From Clostridia bacterium (GTDB lineage Bacteria; Bacillota; DULZ01), in assembly GCA_012520135.1 (NCBI GenBank), contig JAAYOX010000168.1, positions 1-10,866 on the forward strand: DNA of 10,866 bases, read 5' to 3'. Positions 1 to 6,886 of the stretch are shown in pieces. Numbering within the stretch: the first letter of the stretch is position 1; every line of letters begins with the position of its first letter. A program made the position numbers and the translations under genes. The notes under the pieces were generated by a model. The model saw nothing but the letters and a program-made list of their open reading frames with translations. It was not told where the DNA came from and ran no database searches.

Positions 1-7
1 CACACAT

Positions 8-35
8 AAAAAAGGCTGCCATTATGACAGCCTTT
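8..35 (-). terminator. Rho-independent terminator of the hydrogenase operon
   Basis: On the minus strand an 8-bp perfect stem (AAAGGCTG pairing with CAGCCTTT; plus-strand arms 11-18 and 28-35) closes a 9-base loop and runs directly into six T residues (plus-strand A run 8-13). This is a classic intrinsic terminator. It lies 64 bases after the stop codon of the maturation protease gene and marks the end of the operon. There is no matching T tract for the plus strand, so it appears to act in one direction. Confidence 0.88.
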
Positions 36-98
36 GGATGTGGGACATCAATTGATGACTTGTTTTGTCATGCCCTTTTACTTTACAAGTAATTGTAG

Positions 99-590
99 TT
101 AACCGTCAGCCTCCAGAAAAGCGTGATAAAAATCCTCGACAAGACGCTCTGTTCCTTTTTTTACTTCATCGCTCATTATTAAGCCCTGCTCCGTACACTT
201 GGGCTGTATTCCTATGAATATTACATCACAGTGCACCTCTGCTTCGAGGTATTTCAGCATTACAGGAAGCGGCAGCATATGCGTGGAAAAGGAAACGCCG
301 CTGATATCAGCGGCAGACACCACTTTTGCCTCTCCGGGTAAAAGTCCGATATACGCGGCGTCCACGATAAAAAGCGTGTCCGGTGCAAAATTCTTTATGA
401 CTCCGGTAAAATTTTCAGGTGCAGTTGATCCGGCAATCAAAAGCACATTTTCCTTTTTTACCAGATTACCGAGAAGCTCTATGAAGTACATGCCTGCAGC
501 ATCGTCCGACCGAAGTGTCGATCCGATGCCCAGCACGGCAATTTTTTGGCCAGGTTGTATATTTGTTTGCAAATAATCCCGTATCTCCAT
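99..590 (-). CDS. hycI: HycI-type [NiFe] hydrogenase maturation protease
   Basis: This is the endopeptidase that removes the C-terminal tail of the hydrogenase large subunit after nickel is inserted. The 163-residue protein follows E. coli HycI closely: an N-terminal GSTLRSDDAAG motif (residues 23-33), STAPEN (55-60), IVDAAYIGLLPGE (75-87), STHMLPL (102-108) and VIFIGIQP (123-130). Asp30, Asp77 and His104 align with the nickel-sensing residues Asp16, Asp62 and His90 of HycI. The start is taken as the ATG at 590, which overlaps the ferredoxin gene's stop as TGATG; a TTG one codon upstream (593) is an alternative. It is the last gene of the operon, and its substrate is most likely the large subunit at 1975-3201. 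The match to HycI rather than HybD/HyaD fits a group 4 enzyme. Confidence 0.95.
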   Translation of the reverse strand: MEIRDYLQTNIQPGQKIAVLGIGSTLRSDDAAGMYFIELLGNLVKKENVLLIAGSTAPENFTGVIKNFAPDTLFIVDAAYIGLLPGEAKVVSAADISGVSFSTHMLPLPVMLKYLEAEVHCDVIFIGIQPKCTEQGLIMSDEVKKGTERLVEDFYHAFLEADG

Positions 591-952
591 CAAAGCTGCA
601 CCACGAGCTCATCCTTGTTCAGACTTGAAAGGTCAATGTTTTGGGTGTAATACAAGCATTTTCTAGGACAAGAATCGACGCACTGGCAGCAAAATATGCA
701 CTGTGCTATTTTCAATGATGCCTTCATTTTTCTCTCTTCTTTGGTTCCTTCATTTATAACAGTTATAGCATTGGAAGGGCAATAACGCATACACATTCCG
801 CAACCGTTGCAATTTGTTGGGTCGTATGTGAGCTTCCCCCGGTAATTACCGGCTATATGCATCTCACCCTTGGGATAGGAAATTGTAGCAGGTTTCTTAA
901 AAAAGTGCTTAACCGCCATATTGGTTATTTTGCCAGGTGCACTTTTAATCAT
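590..952 (-). CDS. NuoI/HycF-like 2[4Fe-4S] ferredoxin subunit of group 4 hydrogenase
   Basis: This is a 120-residue electron-entry subunit with two classical cluster motifs. The first is Cys48, Cys51, Cys54, Cys58 followed by Pro; the second is Cys85, Cys88, Cys91, Cys95 followed by Pro. Extra cysteines at 89 and 99 are not needed for the standard motifs. It is homologous to NuoI of complex I and HycF/HyfH/EchF of hydrogenases, and should sit on the cytoplasmic arm passing electrons between soluble ferredoxin and the cluster of the NuoB-like subunit. The ATG overlaps the NuoH-like gene's stop as ATGA, and its own stop overlaps the next start as TGATG, so all three are tightly coupled. No NuoE, NuoF or NuoG homologue is in the window, which points to ferredoxin rather than NADH as partner (inference). 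Confidence 0.95.
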   Translation of the reverse strand: MIKSAPGKITNMAVKHFFKKPATISYPKGEMHIAGNYRGKLTYDPTNCNGCGMCMRYCPSNAITVINEGTKEERKMKASLKIAQCIFCCQCVDSCPRKCLYYTQNIDLSSLNKDELVVQL

Positions 953-1887
953 AGTCCTAATCCACCCCTAACTAGAAGATTTACAATTATCTGCAAAATG
1001 GCAATGGGCGTCAGATACTTCCAACAGAAGTGTACCATCTGCTCAACTCTGAGCCGGGCCATAACGGAGCGCATTAACGCCAGGAAAAGAAGCACAGCCA
1101 CTGTTTTTACCAGATACAGGATAAAATCCAATATTGCATGGCCCGTCATAAAAGGTAGAAATATTGCTGAAACCAGCGAAGCCACCATAACAAGTTCGCA
1201 GTCTACAGCTATTCTGAACAACGCCAGCAGTCTGCCGCTGTATTCAACCAACGGCCCGGCTACAATTTCCGTTTCAGCTTCAGGGGTATCAAAAGGAACC
1301 CGCTCCAGTTTTCCCTGGCCGGCAATCAGTGCTACGATAAAAGCCGGAATATTTATCAGGATATAAAGGGGATGCTCTGCATAAAAGGCCGTCATTCCTG
1401 TAACCGACCATGTTTTAGCGATCAGCGCAGGCGCCAGCAAGGCCATAAACAGCGGCACCTCATAGGCAAACATCTGTGTCAGCGTACGTACCGAACCGAG
1501 TGTGGAATATACGCTTCTGGAATACCACCCAGCCAAAAACAAACACATAGTGGGAATTGACAAAAAATACAGCACAACGATAAGATCGCCCTGAAACGAA
1601 GCAATGGAAGCTTTTCCAAAGACCGGCACATAAACAAAGGCAGCTGCCACTGCAGCAAGAGATACCACCGGCAAAATTTGAAAAATGGTCTTATTTGCGT
1701 CTGCAGGAATAATGGTTTCCTTGCCGATTAACTTTAAAAAGTCCGCCAGCGGTTGATACCATGGTGGCCCTATTCTGTTTTGCAGGCGTGCATGTACTTT
1801 CCTGTCCAGGTACTCAAAGAGCAGCCCGTATACCGTCAAAAACATAAACCCCGGGAATACTATTATCTTTAACAATCCTAAAATCAT
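949..1887 (-). CDS. NuoH/HycD-like membrane anchor subunit of group 4 hydrogenase
   Basis: This polytopic membrane protein connects the hydrophilic module to the ion-translocating arm, as NuoH does in complex I. Visible signatures are ARLQNRIGPPWYQPLADFLK near residues 33-52 and the acidic loop motif ERVPFDTPEAETEIVAG followed by EYSG near 195-218, both hallmarks of the NuoH/HycD/EchB family. Several hydrophobic stretches span the rest. Length is 312-314 residues, normal for the family. Two ATG codons compete, at 1893 and 1887. An AAAGGGG ribosome binding site ends one base before the first and seven bases before the second, so 1887 is preferred. It follows the large subunit gene after an 87-base AT-rich gap and overlaps the ferredoxin gene by ATGA. 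Confidence 0.95.
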   Translation of the reverse strand: MILGLLKIIVFPGFMFLTVYGLLFEYLDRKVHARLQNRIGPPWYQPLADFLKLIGKETIIPADANKTIFQILPVVSLAAVAAAFVYVPVFGKASIASFQGDLIVVLYFLSIPTMCLFLAGWYSRSVYSTLGSVRTLTQMFAYEVPLFMALLAPALIAKTWSVTGMTAFYAEHPLYILINIPAFIVALIAGQGKLERVPFDTPEAETEIVAGPLVEYSGRLLALFRIAVDCELVMVASLVSAIFLPFMTGHAILDFILYLVKTVAVLLFLALMRSVMARLRVEQMVHFCWKYLTPIAILQIIVNLLVRGGLGL

Positions 1888-1899
1888 TCCCATGCCCCT

Positions 1900-1927
1900 T
1901 TACAATAAATTGTAATAAAATATTTTA
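1900..1927. repeat. Two adjacent palindromes in the gap between large subunit and NuoH-like genes
   Basis: A 16-base inverted repeat (7-base arms TTACAAT/ATTGTAA around AA, 1900-1915) is followed immediately by a 12-base perfect palindrome (TAAAATATTTTA, 1916-1927). They lie in the only internal gap of any size in the operon, just upstream of the NuoH-like gene's ribosome binding site. They could fold in the mRNA or be a protein-binding site, but the AT-rich context makes chance occurrence possible. No T tract typical of a terminator follows on the minus strand. Confidence 0.4.
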
Positions 1928-1974
1928 AAACGCCCTGCTTATAAAGCCTATAATTAATTCAACAGCAAACTCTT

Positions 1975-3201
1975 CTAAAAGTACATCCTGCGCTCCGGTA
2001 TTTTAATGGATGCAACATCAATACCCCTCTTCTTGTACCAGTCGATACTGTACTGCCTAAGTCGCGGCCAATCCATGAGCTCTGTCTCTCTTCCGGAATT
2101 GATGACAATGGCACGGTCAGTGCATGAAAAACAAGGATCGATTGCGGCAATGGTAATGGGCGCATCAGCAAGATATTGGCCCAGCAGCATATGCCTCATG
2201 GCGTGCCAGTTGGCTTCGGATGGCGCCCGCACGCGTACCCGGTCCGGCCTTTCAGTTCCGTTTGACCGGATATAATGTATATCTTCACCACGCGGCGCTT
2301 CCGTCCTGCTTATTACCTCACCGGCAGGAATACGCCGCGGAGCTTTAGTAACGATATCGCCGTCAGGCATATTCTTTATACAAAAGCGTATGATTTCTAT
2401 GCTTTCCAGCAGCTCCAGGATGCGCACTACTGTCCGACCGAAGACATCGGCATGGGTGTCTGTGATAACCTTAAAAGGAATCTCTGCATATACGGCATAA
2501 GGGTCTACCGCCCGGATATCAAAGTCGATACCGGAAGCCCGGATAACCGGCCCTACCGCGCCGTACTTCAGGGCGTCTTCCCCCGAAAGCTTTCCGATTC
2601 CTGCCAGCCGGGCGGCCAGGGTTGTTTCGGTCAGAGCCAGTTCCTGGTAATATTTTACCTGCTCCTGCAAAGCATCGGTCATTTTTAAGATATCTTGCCT
2701 GAGGGAGTCATCGATATCTCTTCGCACCCCGCCAATAGTGTTAATACCGTAATTCACGCGGTTGCCGCCCACCGCGGCCAGTATATCCAGCACCGCTTCA
2801 CGATCACGCCAGGCATACATGAACATGGTATCAAACCCTATCTCGTGGGCAGCAACACCAAGCCAGAGCAGGTGGCTGTGCAGCCGCTCAATCTCGGCGA
2901 CAATGACACGTATATAGGCTGCGCGCCTGGGGATTGAAATCCCGGCAAGCTCTTCCACCCCCTGGCAGAAAGCGGTAGTATGCGTGTGGGAACAGATACC
3001 GCATATACGCTCAAGGAGATATATGATCTGAATGTAATTTCTGCTCTCACAGGCCTTCTCCAATCCTCTATGGTTATAGCCTATCCCCACAACGACATCT
3101 ACGATTTTTTCACCATCCAGTGTTACTGTAAAGCAGCCCGGCTCCTTTAATGAAGGGTGTTGAGGGCCAATGGGTATGACTACACGGTTATATTCGCTCA
3201 T
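1975..3201 (-). CDS. [NiFe] hydrogenase large (catalytic) subunit, group 4, NuoD/HycE-like
   Basis: This 408-residue catalytic subunit interconverts protons and H2. The four NiFe-ligand cysteines are present: RICGICS with Cys67 and Cys70, and DPCFSCTDR with Cys357 and Cys360. This separates it from NuoD of complex I and from hydrogenase-related proteins, which have lost these residues. Sequence around the motifs resembles HycE, EchE and MbhL. After Arg363, the expected processing site, there is a 45-residue tail (with RQYSI near 381-385) likely removed by the HycI-like protease encoded at the operon end; mature length would be 363. The start ATG overlaps the NuoC-like gene by ATGA and has a strong AAGGAGGG site nine bases upstream. 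No N-terminal NuoC fusion is present, unlike E. coli HycE. The exact group 4 subclass is not determined here. Confidence 0.97.
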   Translation of the reverse strand: MSEYNRVVIPIGPQHPSLKEPGCFTVTLDGEKIVDVVVGIGYNHRGLEKACESRNYIQIIYLLERICGICSHTHTTAFCQGVEELAGISIPRRAAYIRVIVAEIERLHSHLLWLGVAAHEIGFDTMFMYAWRDREAVLDILAAVGGNRVNYGINTIGGVRRDIDDSLRQDILKMTDALQEQVKYYQELALTETTLAARLAGIGKLSGEDALKYGAVGPVIRASGIDFDIRAVDPYAVYAEIPFKVITDTHADVFGRTVVRILELLESIEIIRFCIKNMPDGDIVTKAPRRIPAGEVISRTEAPRGEDIHYIRSNGTERPDRVRVRAPSEANWHAMRHMLLGQYLADAPITIAAIDPCFSCTDRAIVINSGRETELMDWPRLRQYSIDWYKKRGIDVASIKIPERRMYF

Positions 3202-3716
3202 TTCTTTCCGCCCTCCTTTTCCTTATCATCAATTGGCGGGTTGTAGGTCATTGTATTCTGATCGAAATATTCCGGGTTCCATTCCTTGCGCAAAGGATAG
3301 TTTCCCTCGGGCCATCCATCAGGAAGGGGATAAGAGGGGCCGGCAGGCAAACCTTCGACCTCCGCGCCAAAAAGGCTTACAAGCTCCCGCTCATGAAACT
3401 CCAGGGAGGGGTAATCCCCGGACAGGGAGCTTATTTTTGGATCGGACTTAGGTGCTTTTTCTTTCAGCGCCAAGATAATACCCTCATCATTAGTCAACAA
3501 ATAAATGAAACCAAGATCTTCACCTTCATCCGTCCCCACAACATGGCTGGCCCGGTAGAATCCCATTTTATCGCGCAAGTAGGGCAAGACCTGTTCGAAT
3601 TCCTCCCGGGTGAGAAATTCGGAAATAATGCGTTTCGATCTTTGGACATATAATTTATCCTTTAAAATACTGAATTTCTCGGCTAACTTGTGAATGATCG
3701 CTTCTTCGGTCTGCAT
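3198..3716 (-). CDS. NuoC-like (30 kDa-type) subunit of group 4 hydrogenase
   Basis: A 172-residue soluble subunit matching the NuoC family and the N-terminal domain of HycE; it packs against the large subunit and has no cofactor. The signature HERELVSLFGAEVEGLP followed by YPLPDGWP lies in the C-terminal half and corresponds to the conserved HERE-type motif of NuoC proteins. The start is the ATG at 3716 (MQTEEA), preceded by a consensus AAGGAGGT at 3724-3731 with seven-base spacing. An in-frame ATG at 3818 would add 34 residues lying entirely inside the preceding gene and without family similarity. The gene begins inside the end of the NuoB-like gene (62-base overlap) and ends in an ATGA overlap with the large subunit gene. 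Confidence 0.93.
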   Translation of the reverse strand: MQTEEAIIHKLAEKFSILKDKLYVQRSKRIISEFLTREEFEQVLPYLRDKMGFYRASHVVGTDEGEDLGFIYLLTNDEGIILALKEKAPKSDPKISSLSGDYPSLEFHERELVSLFGAEVEGLPAGPSYPLPDGWPEGNYPLRKEWNPEYFDQNTMTYNPPIDDKEKEGGKK

Positions 3717-4167
3717 CCTTGCCACCTCCTTTTTGCTGAGCCTCCAGGGCACCCAGAAGCTTGGCAACGGCGCTGATAATCGCTTCCGGGCGTACAGCAC
3801 AACCCGGAATATAAACATCTACCGGTATAACACTATCTATACCGCCCATGACACAATAACAACCGTTGAATACCCCGCCTGAGCAGGCGCATGTTCCCGT
3901 GGCGATGACAAACTTTGGTTCAGGCATCTGGTCATATATCTGTTTCAGGCGATCCTTTGTCTGCAGGGTGACTGCACCGGTGCATACGAGTACATCCGCA
4001 TGGCGTGGAGTGCCCCGCTGGAGAATACCCAGGCGTTCAAGGTCGAATCTGGGGGTCAAGGCATCCACTATTTCTATATCGCAGCCGTTGCAAGAACCCG
4101 CATTGAAATGTATAATCCAGGGCGACTTCCGTGTCCCCCAGGCAATTGCTTTTTTTAAAAGGCTCAA
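3655..4167 (-). CDS. [NiFe] hydrogenase small subunit, NuoB/HycG-like
   Basis: This electron-transfer subunit holds the proximal [4Fe-4S] cluster next to the NiFe site. Counting from the chosen start, Cys26 and Cys29 (SCNGCDIEI), Cys93 (GTCACSGG) and Cys123 (YIPGCAVRPEA) match the four ligands of NuoB, HycG and EchC. The usual PGCPPRPEA is PGCAVRPEA here. The start is taken as TTG at 4167, giving MSLLKKAIAWG, because GAGGTGAT (4174-4181) is an almost ideal ribosome binding site six bases upstream and family members begin near this point. An ATG at 4245, overlapping the NuoA-like stop as TAATG, would give 196 residues but has no ribosome binding site. The last residues run on beyond the family's usual end into the NuoC-like gene, forming a 62-base overlap. 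Confidence 0.95.
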   Translation of the reverse strand: MSLLKKAIAWGTRKSPWIIHFNAGSCNGCDIEIVDALTPRFDLERLGILQRGTPRHADVLVCTGAVTLQTKDRLKQIYDQMPEPKFVIATGTCACSGGVFNGCYCVMGGIDSVIPVDVYIPGCAVRPEAIISAVAKLLGALEAQQKGGGKDADRRSDHSQVSREIQYFKG

Positions 4168-4244
4168 AGCATTATCACCTCTTGAATAATTTATTATCAT
4201 AGCTTGCTCAGCCATAACTTTCCACAGGGTATCGGCTTGGACCA

Positions 4245-4565
4245 TTAATTCTTAAATATTATTACCATGGCCAGTATTCCGGAGGCGATGTATATAATTG
4301 GTAAAAGCAGCGCTTCATAGGGTGCTGTCGCTATCACGAGGGCCAGAACATGCATGATGGTGAAGAAAAAGGCAAAGGGAAAGAACTGGCTATAATTAGG
4401 ATTGATATAATGCTGGACGTTACGCTGCCCGCAGGCATAGGCATCCAATCCGCGATCCCTCTGTGCATTGTGGTGGGAATATAGTGAAAACACTTTGGAG
4501 CTCGCAAGAAATATAACAACAAATATCAAAAAAACAATTGGAGGCGAATAGATTAAACCAACCAT
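4245..4565 (-). CDS. NuoA-like three-helix membrane subunit
   Basis: A 106-residue protein with three hydrophobic segments (about residues 6-27, 62-82 and 84-104) and a loop containing DAYACGQRN at 41-49. This topology and the loop match NuoA (ND3), whose loop carries an (E/A)CG motif and which contacts NuoB, NuoD and NuoH near the quinone site. In NuoA the second helix has a conserved FDVEA motif; here the equivalent is MHVLA, so both acidic residues are missing. It lies directly before the NuoB-like gene, as nuoA does in complex I operons. As far as I recall, standard Ech, Hyc/Hyf and Mbh hydrogenases do not have this subunit, so its presence is notable. The assignment rests on topology, loop motif and gene position, and overall identity to NuoA is low. 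Confidence 0.8.
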   Translation of the reverse strand: MVGLIYSPPIVFLIFVVIFLASSKVFSLYSHHNAQRDRGLDAYACGQRNVQHYINPNYSQFFPFAFFFTIMHVLALVIATAPYEALLLPIIYIASGILAMVIIFKN

Positions 4566-4577
4566 CTTTCGATACCA

Positions 4578-4889
4578 CTATCCTTTCAGTTTTTTTAAAT
4601 TACGGACATCCATGCTTCCGTAATTATTATAAAGGTTTATAGCTATTCCTACCGCAACCACGGCCACCACAACTTCAATGACGATTACTGTAATGACAAA
4701 TGTTTGCGCAAGAGCGGCTTTCCCGTTAATAAATCCGGCAAGGACGATAAACATGGTAACAGCTTTCATGGCTACCTCTACACCTATAACTATCTTCAGC
4801 AGATGATAGGTGCGTATAAGGCCATAACAACCTGCAATAATCAGCAAAAAACCGACAACGAGCATTGCGGTCTCAACAAAGGCATTCAT
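4578..4889 (-). CDS. NuoK-like membrane subunit
   Basis: A 103-residue three-helix protein of the NuoK/MrpC family, part of the ion-translocating membrane arm. The two buried glutamates that define the family are present: Glu38 (VIGVEVAMKA) and Glu72 (VIVIEVVVAVVAVG), close to Glu36 and Glu72 of E. coli NuoK. The start is taken as ATG at 4889, ten bases after an AAGGAG site and one base after the NuoJ-like stop. A GTG at 4898 is possible but only one base from that site. The pairing with a NuoJ-like gene just upstream mirrors the J-K order of complex I operons. Confidence 0.92.
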   Translation of the reverse strand: MNAFVETAMLVVGFLLIIAGCYGLIRTYHLLKIVIGVEVAMKAVTMFIVLAGFINGKAALAQTFVITVIVIEVVVAVVAVGIAINLYNNYGSMDVRNLKKLKG

Positions 4890-4890
4890 A

Positions 4891-5382
4891 TTACTCACGC
4901 TCCTTGAACAGGGCTACAACGGTAAGTGCACCGGTGATGATCACCATGGCCTGACCCCATATGTCCACCTGCCGGTGGATCCATAAAGTTTCCCGTAGAG
5001 TATCTGCGGCCTCCGCTACAGGGACAGCAGCCGGCAACGAAAAAGCTGGCGAAGTCACAACTAAAAGCAGCGTAACTCCACTGATGATCAGGACTGTAGG
5101 CAAAAAGGCCATGCGCTCTTTATCCTCATAAAGCTTGGCCAGATCTTGCTTATCTGTATTGGACAAGCTGATAGCGCTGATAAAGATTACCGTAATCAGT
5201 CCCGAACAAACGGATATCTCAAATATTGCCGCCCATACGGAGCCAAGTACATACATTATGATGCCCAGCATTGCACTGGCAACCGCCAGGGCAATGGCAG
5301 ACTTTAATATGCTGCGAAACATAACAGCCAAAACGCCGAAGATAAACATTAATCCAAGGCAAATATATACAACGGCTTCCAC
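4891..5382 (-). CDS. NuoJ-like membrane subunit
   Basis: A 163-residue membrane protein with about five hydrophobic segments. The stretch around residues 54-72 (AIFEISVCSGLITVIFISA) aligns with the third helix of NuoJ (ALEIIVYAGAIMVLFVF in E. coli), the helix that carries the mobile pi-bulge in complex I. A loop and C-terminal helix (WGQAMVIITGALTVVALF) complete the NuoJ-like layout. It is longer than the short MbhD/DUF4040-type subunits of Mrp-linked hydrogenases and is better matched to full-length NuoJ. The start is GTG at 5382 with GAGGAGG eight bases upstream. It follows the third antiporter-like gene after 14 bases. Confidence 0.88.
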   Translation of the reverse strand: MEAVVYICLGLMFIFGVLAVMFRSILKSAIALAVASAMLGIIMYVLGSVWAAIFEISVCSGLITVIFISAISLSNTDKQDLAKLYEDKERMAFLPTVLIISGVTLLLVVTSPAFSLPAAVPVAEAADTLRETLWIHRQVDIWGQAMVIITGALTVVALFKERE

Positions 5383-5396
5383 AGCCTCGTCCTCCT

Positions 5397-6860
5397 CTAA
5401 AGTATTCCAATTCCTTTAAGGTAGAGAAGCGCAAACGGGAAAAACAATCCCGTGGCAATTGTAACAACCGTGAGCATAATTTGGGCAAACTTTATGCTGC
5501 CACCTATTTCAGTCAACCCCGCAAATTTACTAAGCAGTTTGCCGAAGAACACCTTCTTTTGCAGCCGCAAAAAATAAACAGCGGTAAATATGCTGGCAAA
5601 AAGCGCGATTGCTGCAAACAACTGAAAACCGCTATCCCACAGCGCCATAATAATCAAAAGCTTGCTCCAGAATCCTGCAAAAGGCGGTATGCCCGCGGTG
5701 GACATAAATGCTGCCAAAGATGAAAAGCCTGTTACAGGCATCTTTTTCTCCAGGCCGCCCATCTCATCAATATCATATGTTCCCGTCTGCTCGTGCACAG
5801 CGGCAGCGTTTGTAAATAAAGTACTTTTAAAGGTTGCATGGTTGAACACATGTACAACGGCCCCCAGCAGTCCAAGTATACTGCCTGCACTTAATCCCAG
5901 TAAGATGTAGCCCATCTGGCTCACACTTGAGTAGGCCACAATGCGTTTGAAATGATTCTGTCGCAAGGCAAACAACGCCCCGATTATAATGGAAACAGTT
6001 CCCATTATGGCTAGAGCCATATTAACAGCAGGCAGTTTGCTGAACAAGCCGGTTAAAACGATGAAGCCATAAATACCGGCCACTTTGATGACAATACCGC
6101 TTAAAAGCACGGATACAGCCGTATTTGCACTTTGGTGCGCATCCGGCAACCAGCTATGGAACGGTACTGCACCTGTTTTGATGCCAAAGCCGGCTATCAT
6201 CAGGGTCATGGCAGCATATATGAGCATTAATTGAGGGCTGCTTTGACCCTCCAGGAGGTTCATACCCACAACATGCGCATACTGCAGGCTTCCTGTTTGC
6301 ATAAAGATAAAGGACAATCCTGTCAAGATCATTATGCTGGCCAGTATGGACATCACCAGATATTTAAAGGCGCCTTCAAGCCCGGTGTCCGATTTGAACA
6401 TGGCGATTAAAACAAAGCTCGCTATGCCCACGATTTCCAGGAAAACATAAAGTGAAAAAAGATCGGTTACCATCACCATGCCATTCATGCCCAGCATCAG
6501 CATCATCAGAAGATTGACGTATCCCGCCCTTTTCTTATCTACTGTCCGGTTGGCAACTAAAATGGAGGCAAGCGATACAAGCCCTATGCAAAAGAGTATT
6601 ACCAGCGAAAAGGTGTTTACCCCAAAGCGCACGGATCCGGCATTAGTCATATCCCAGAAAGAAAATTCATACTCATGCAAACGATACGCCGAAAGCAGTA
6701 AAAAGCCTGCTGCAGATGCTGCAATCTGCGTGATGGCGGCAATACCGGCCAGATATATGCTGAACTTCTCGGCAAGCTGTTTTGGAAAGAGAATATTTAT
6801 CAGGAGTATGGCAAGCGGTACGGCAAAAAATAAAACTGCGCTATATTCTATAACTTGCAT
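5397..6860 (-). CDS. Antiporter-like proton-channel subunit, NuoN/MrpD-like (third of three)
   Basis: A 487-residue polytopic protein of the Proton_antipo_M family, one of three in this operon. The residues thought to move protons are present: Glu142 (YVFLEIVG), Lys228 (GIKTGAVPFHSWLPDA), Lys259 (SGIVIKVAGIYG), His337 and Lys345 in the central helices, and Lys400 (GFWSK). The HQSANTAVSVLLSG stretch is typical of MrpD/NuoN-type members rather than NuoL. The C-terminus ends shortly after the fourteenth helix, with no lateral-helix extension. The start ATG has an AAGGAGGG site 11 bases upstream. It sits between the NuoL-like and NuoJ-like genes. Confidence 0.93.
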   Translation of the reverse strand: MQVIEYSAVLFFAVPLAILLINILFPKQLAEKFSIYLAGIAAITQIAASAAGFLLLSAYRLHEYEFSFWDMTNAGSVRFGVNTFSLVILFCIGLVSLASILVANRTVDKKRAGYVNLLMMLMLGMNGMVMVTDLFSLYVFLEIVGIASFVLIAMFKSDTGLEGAFKYLVMSILASIMILTGLSFIFMQTGSLQYAHVVGMNLLEGQSSPQLMLIYAAMTLMIAGFGIKTGAVPFHSWLPDAHQSANTAVSVLLSGIVIKVAGIYGFIVLTGLFSKLPAVNMALAIMGTVSIIIGALFALRQNHFKRIVAYSSVSQMGYILLGLSAGSILGLLGAVVHVFNHATFKSTLFTNAAAVHEQTGTYDIDEMGGLEKKMPVTGFSSLAAFMSTAGIPPFAGFWSKLLIIMALWDSGFQLFAAIALFASIFTAVYFLRLQKKVFFGKLLSKFAGLTEIGGSIKFAQIMLTVVTIATGLFFPFALLYLKGIGIL

Positions 6861-6886
6861 TTAATAATAATCCCTCCTTCCTTTCC

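Noticed and set aside
3717..3818. A longer NuoC-like protein starting at ATG 3818.
   Set aside because: The extra 34 residues lie wholly inside the small-subunit gene and resemble no NuoC N-terminus, while ATG 3716 has a consensus ribosome binding site.
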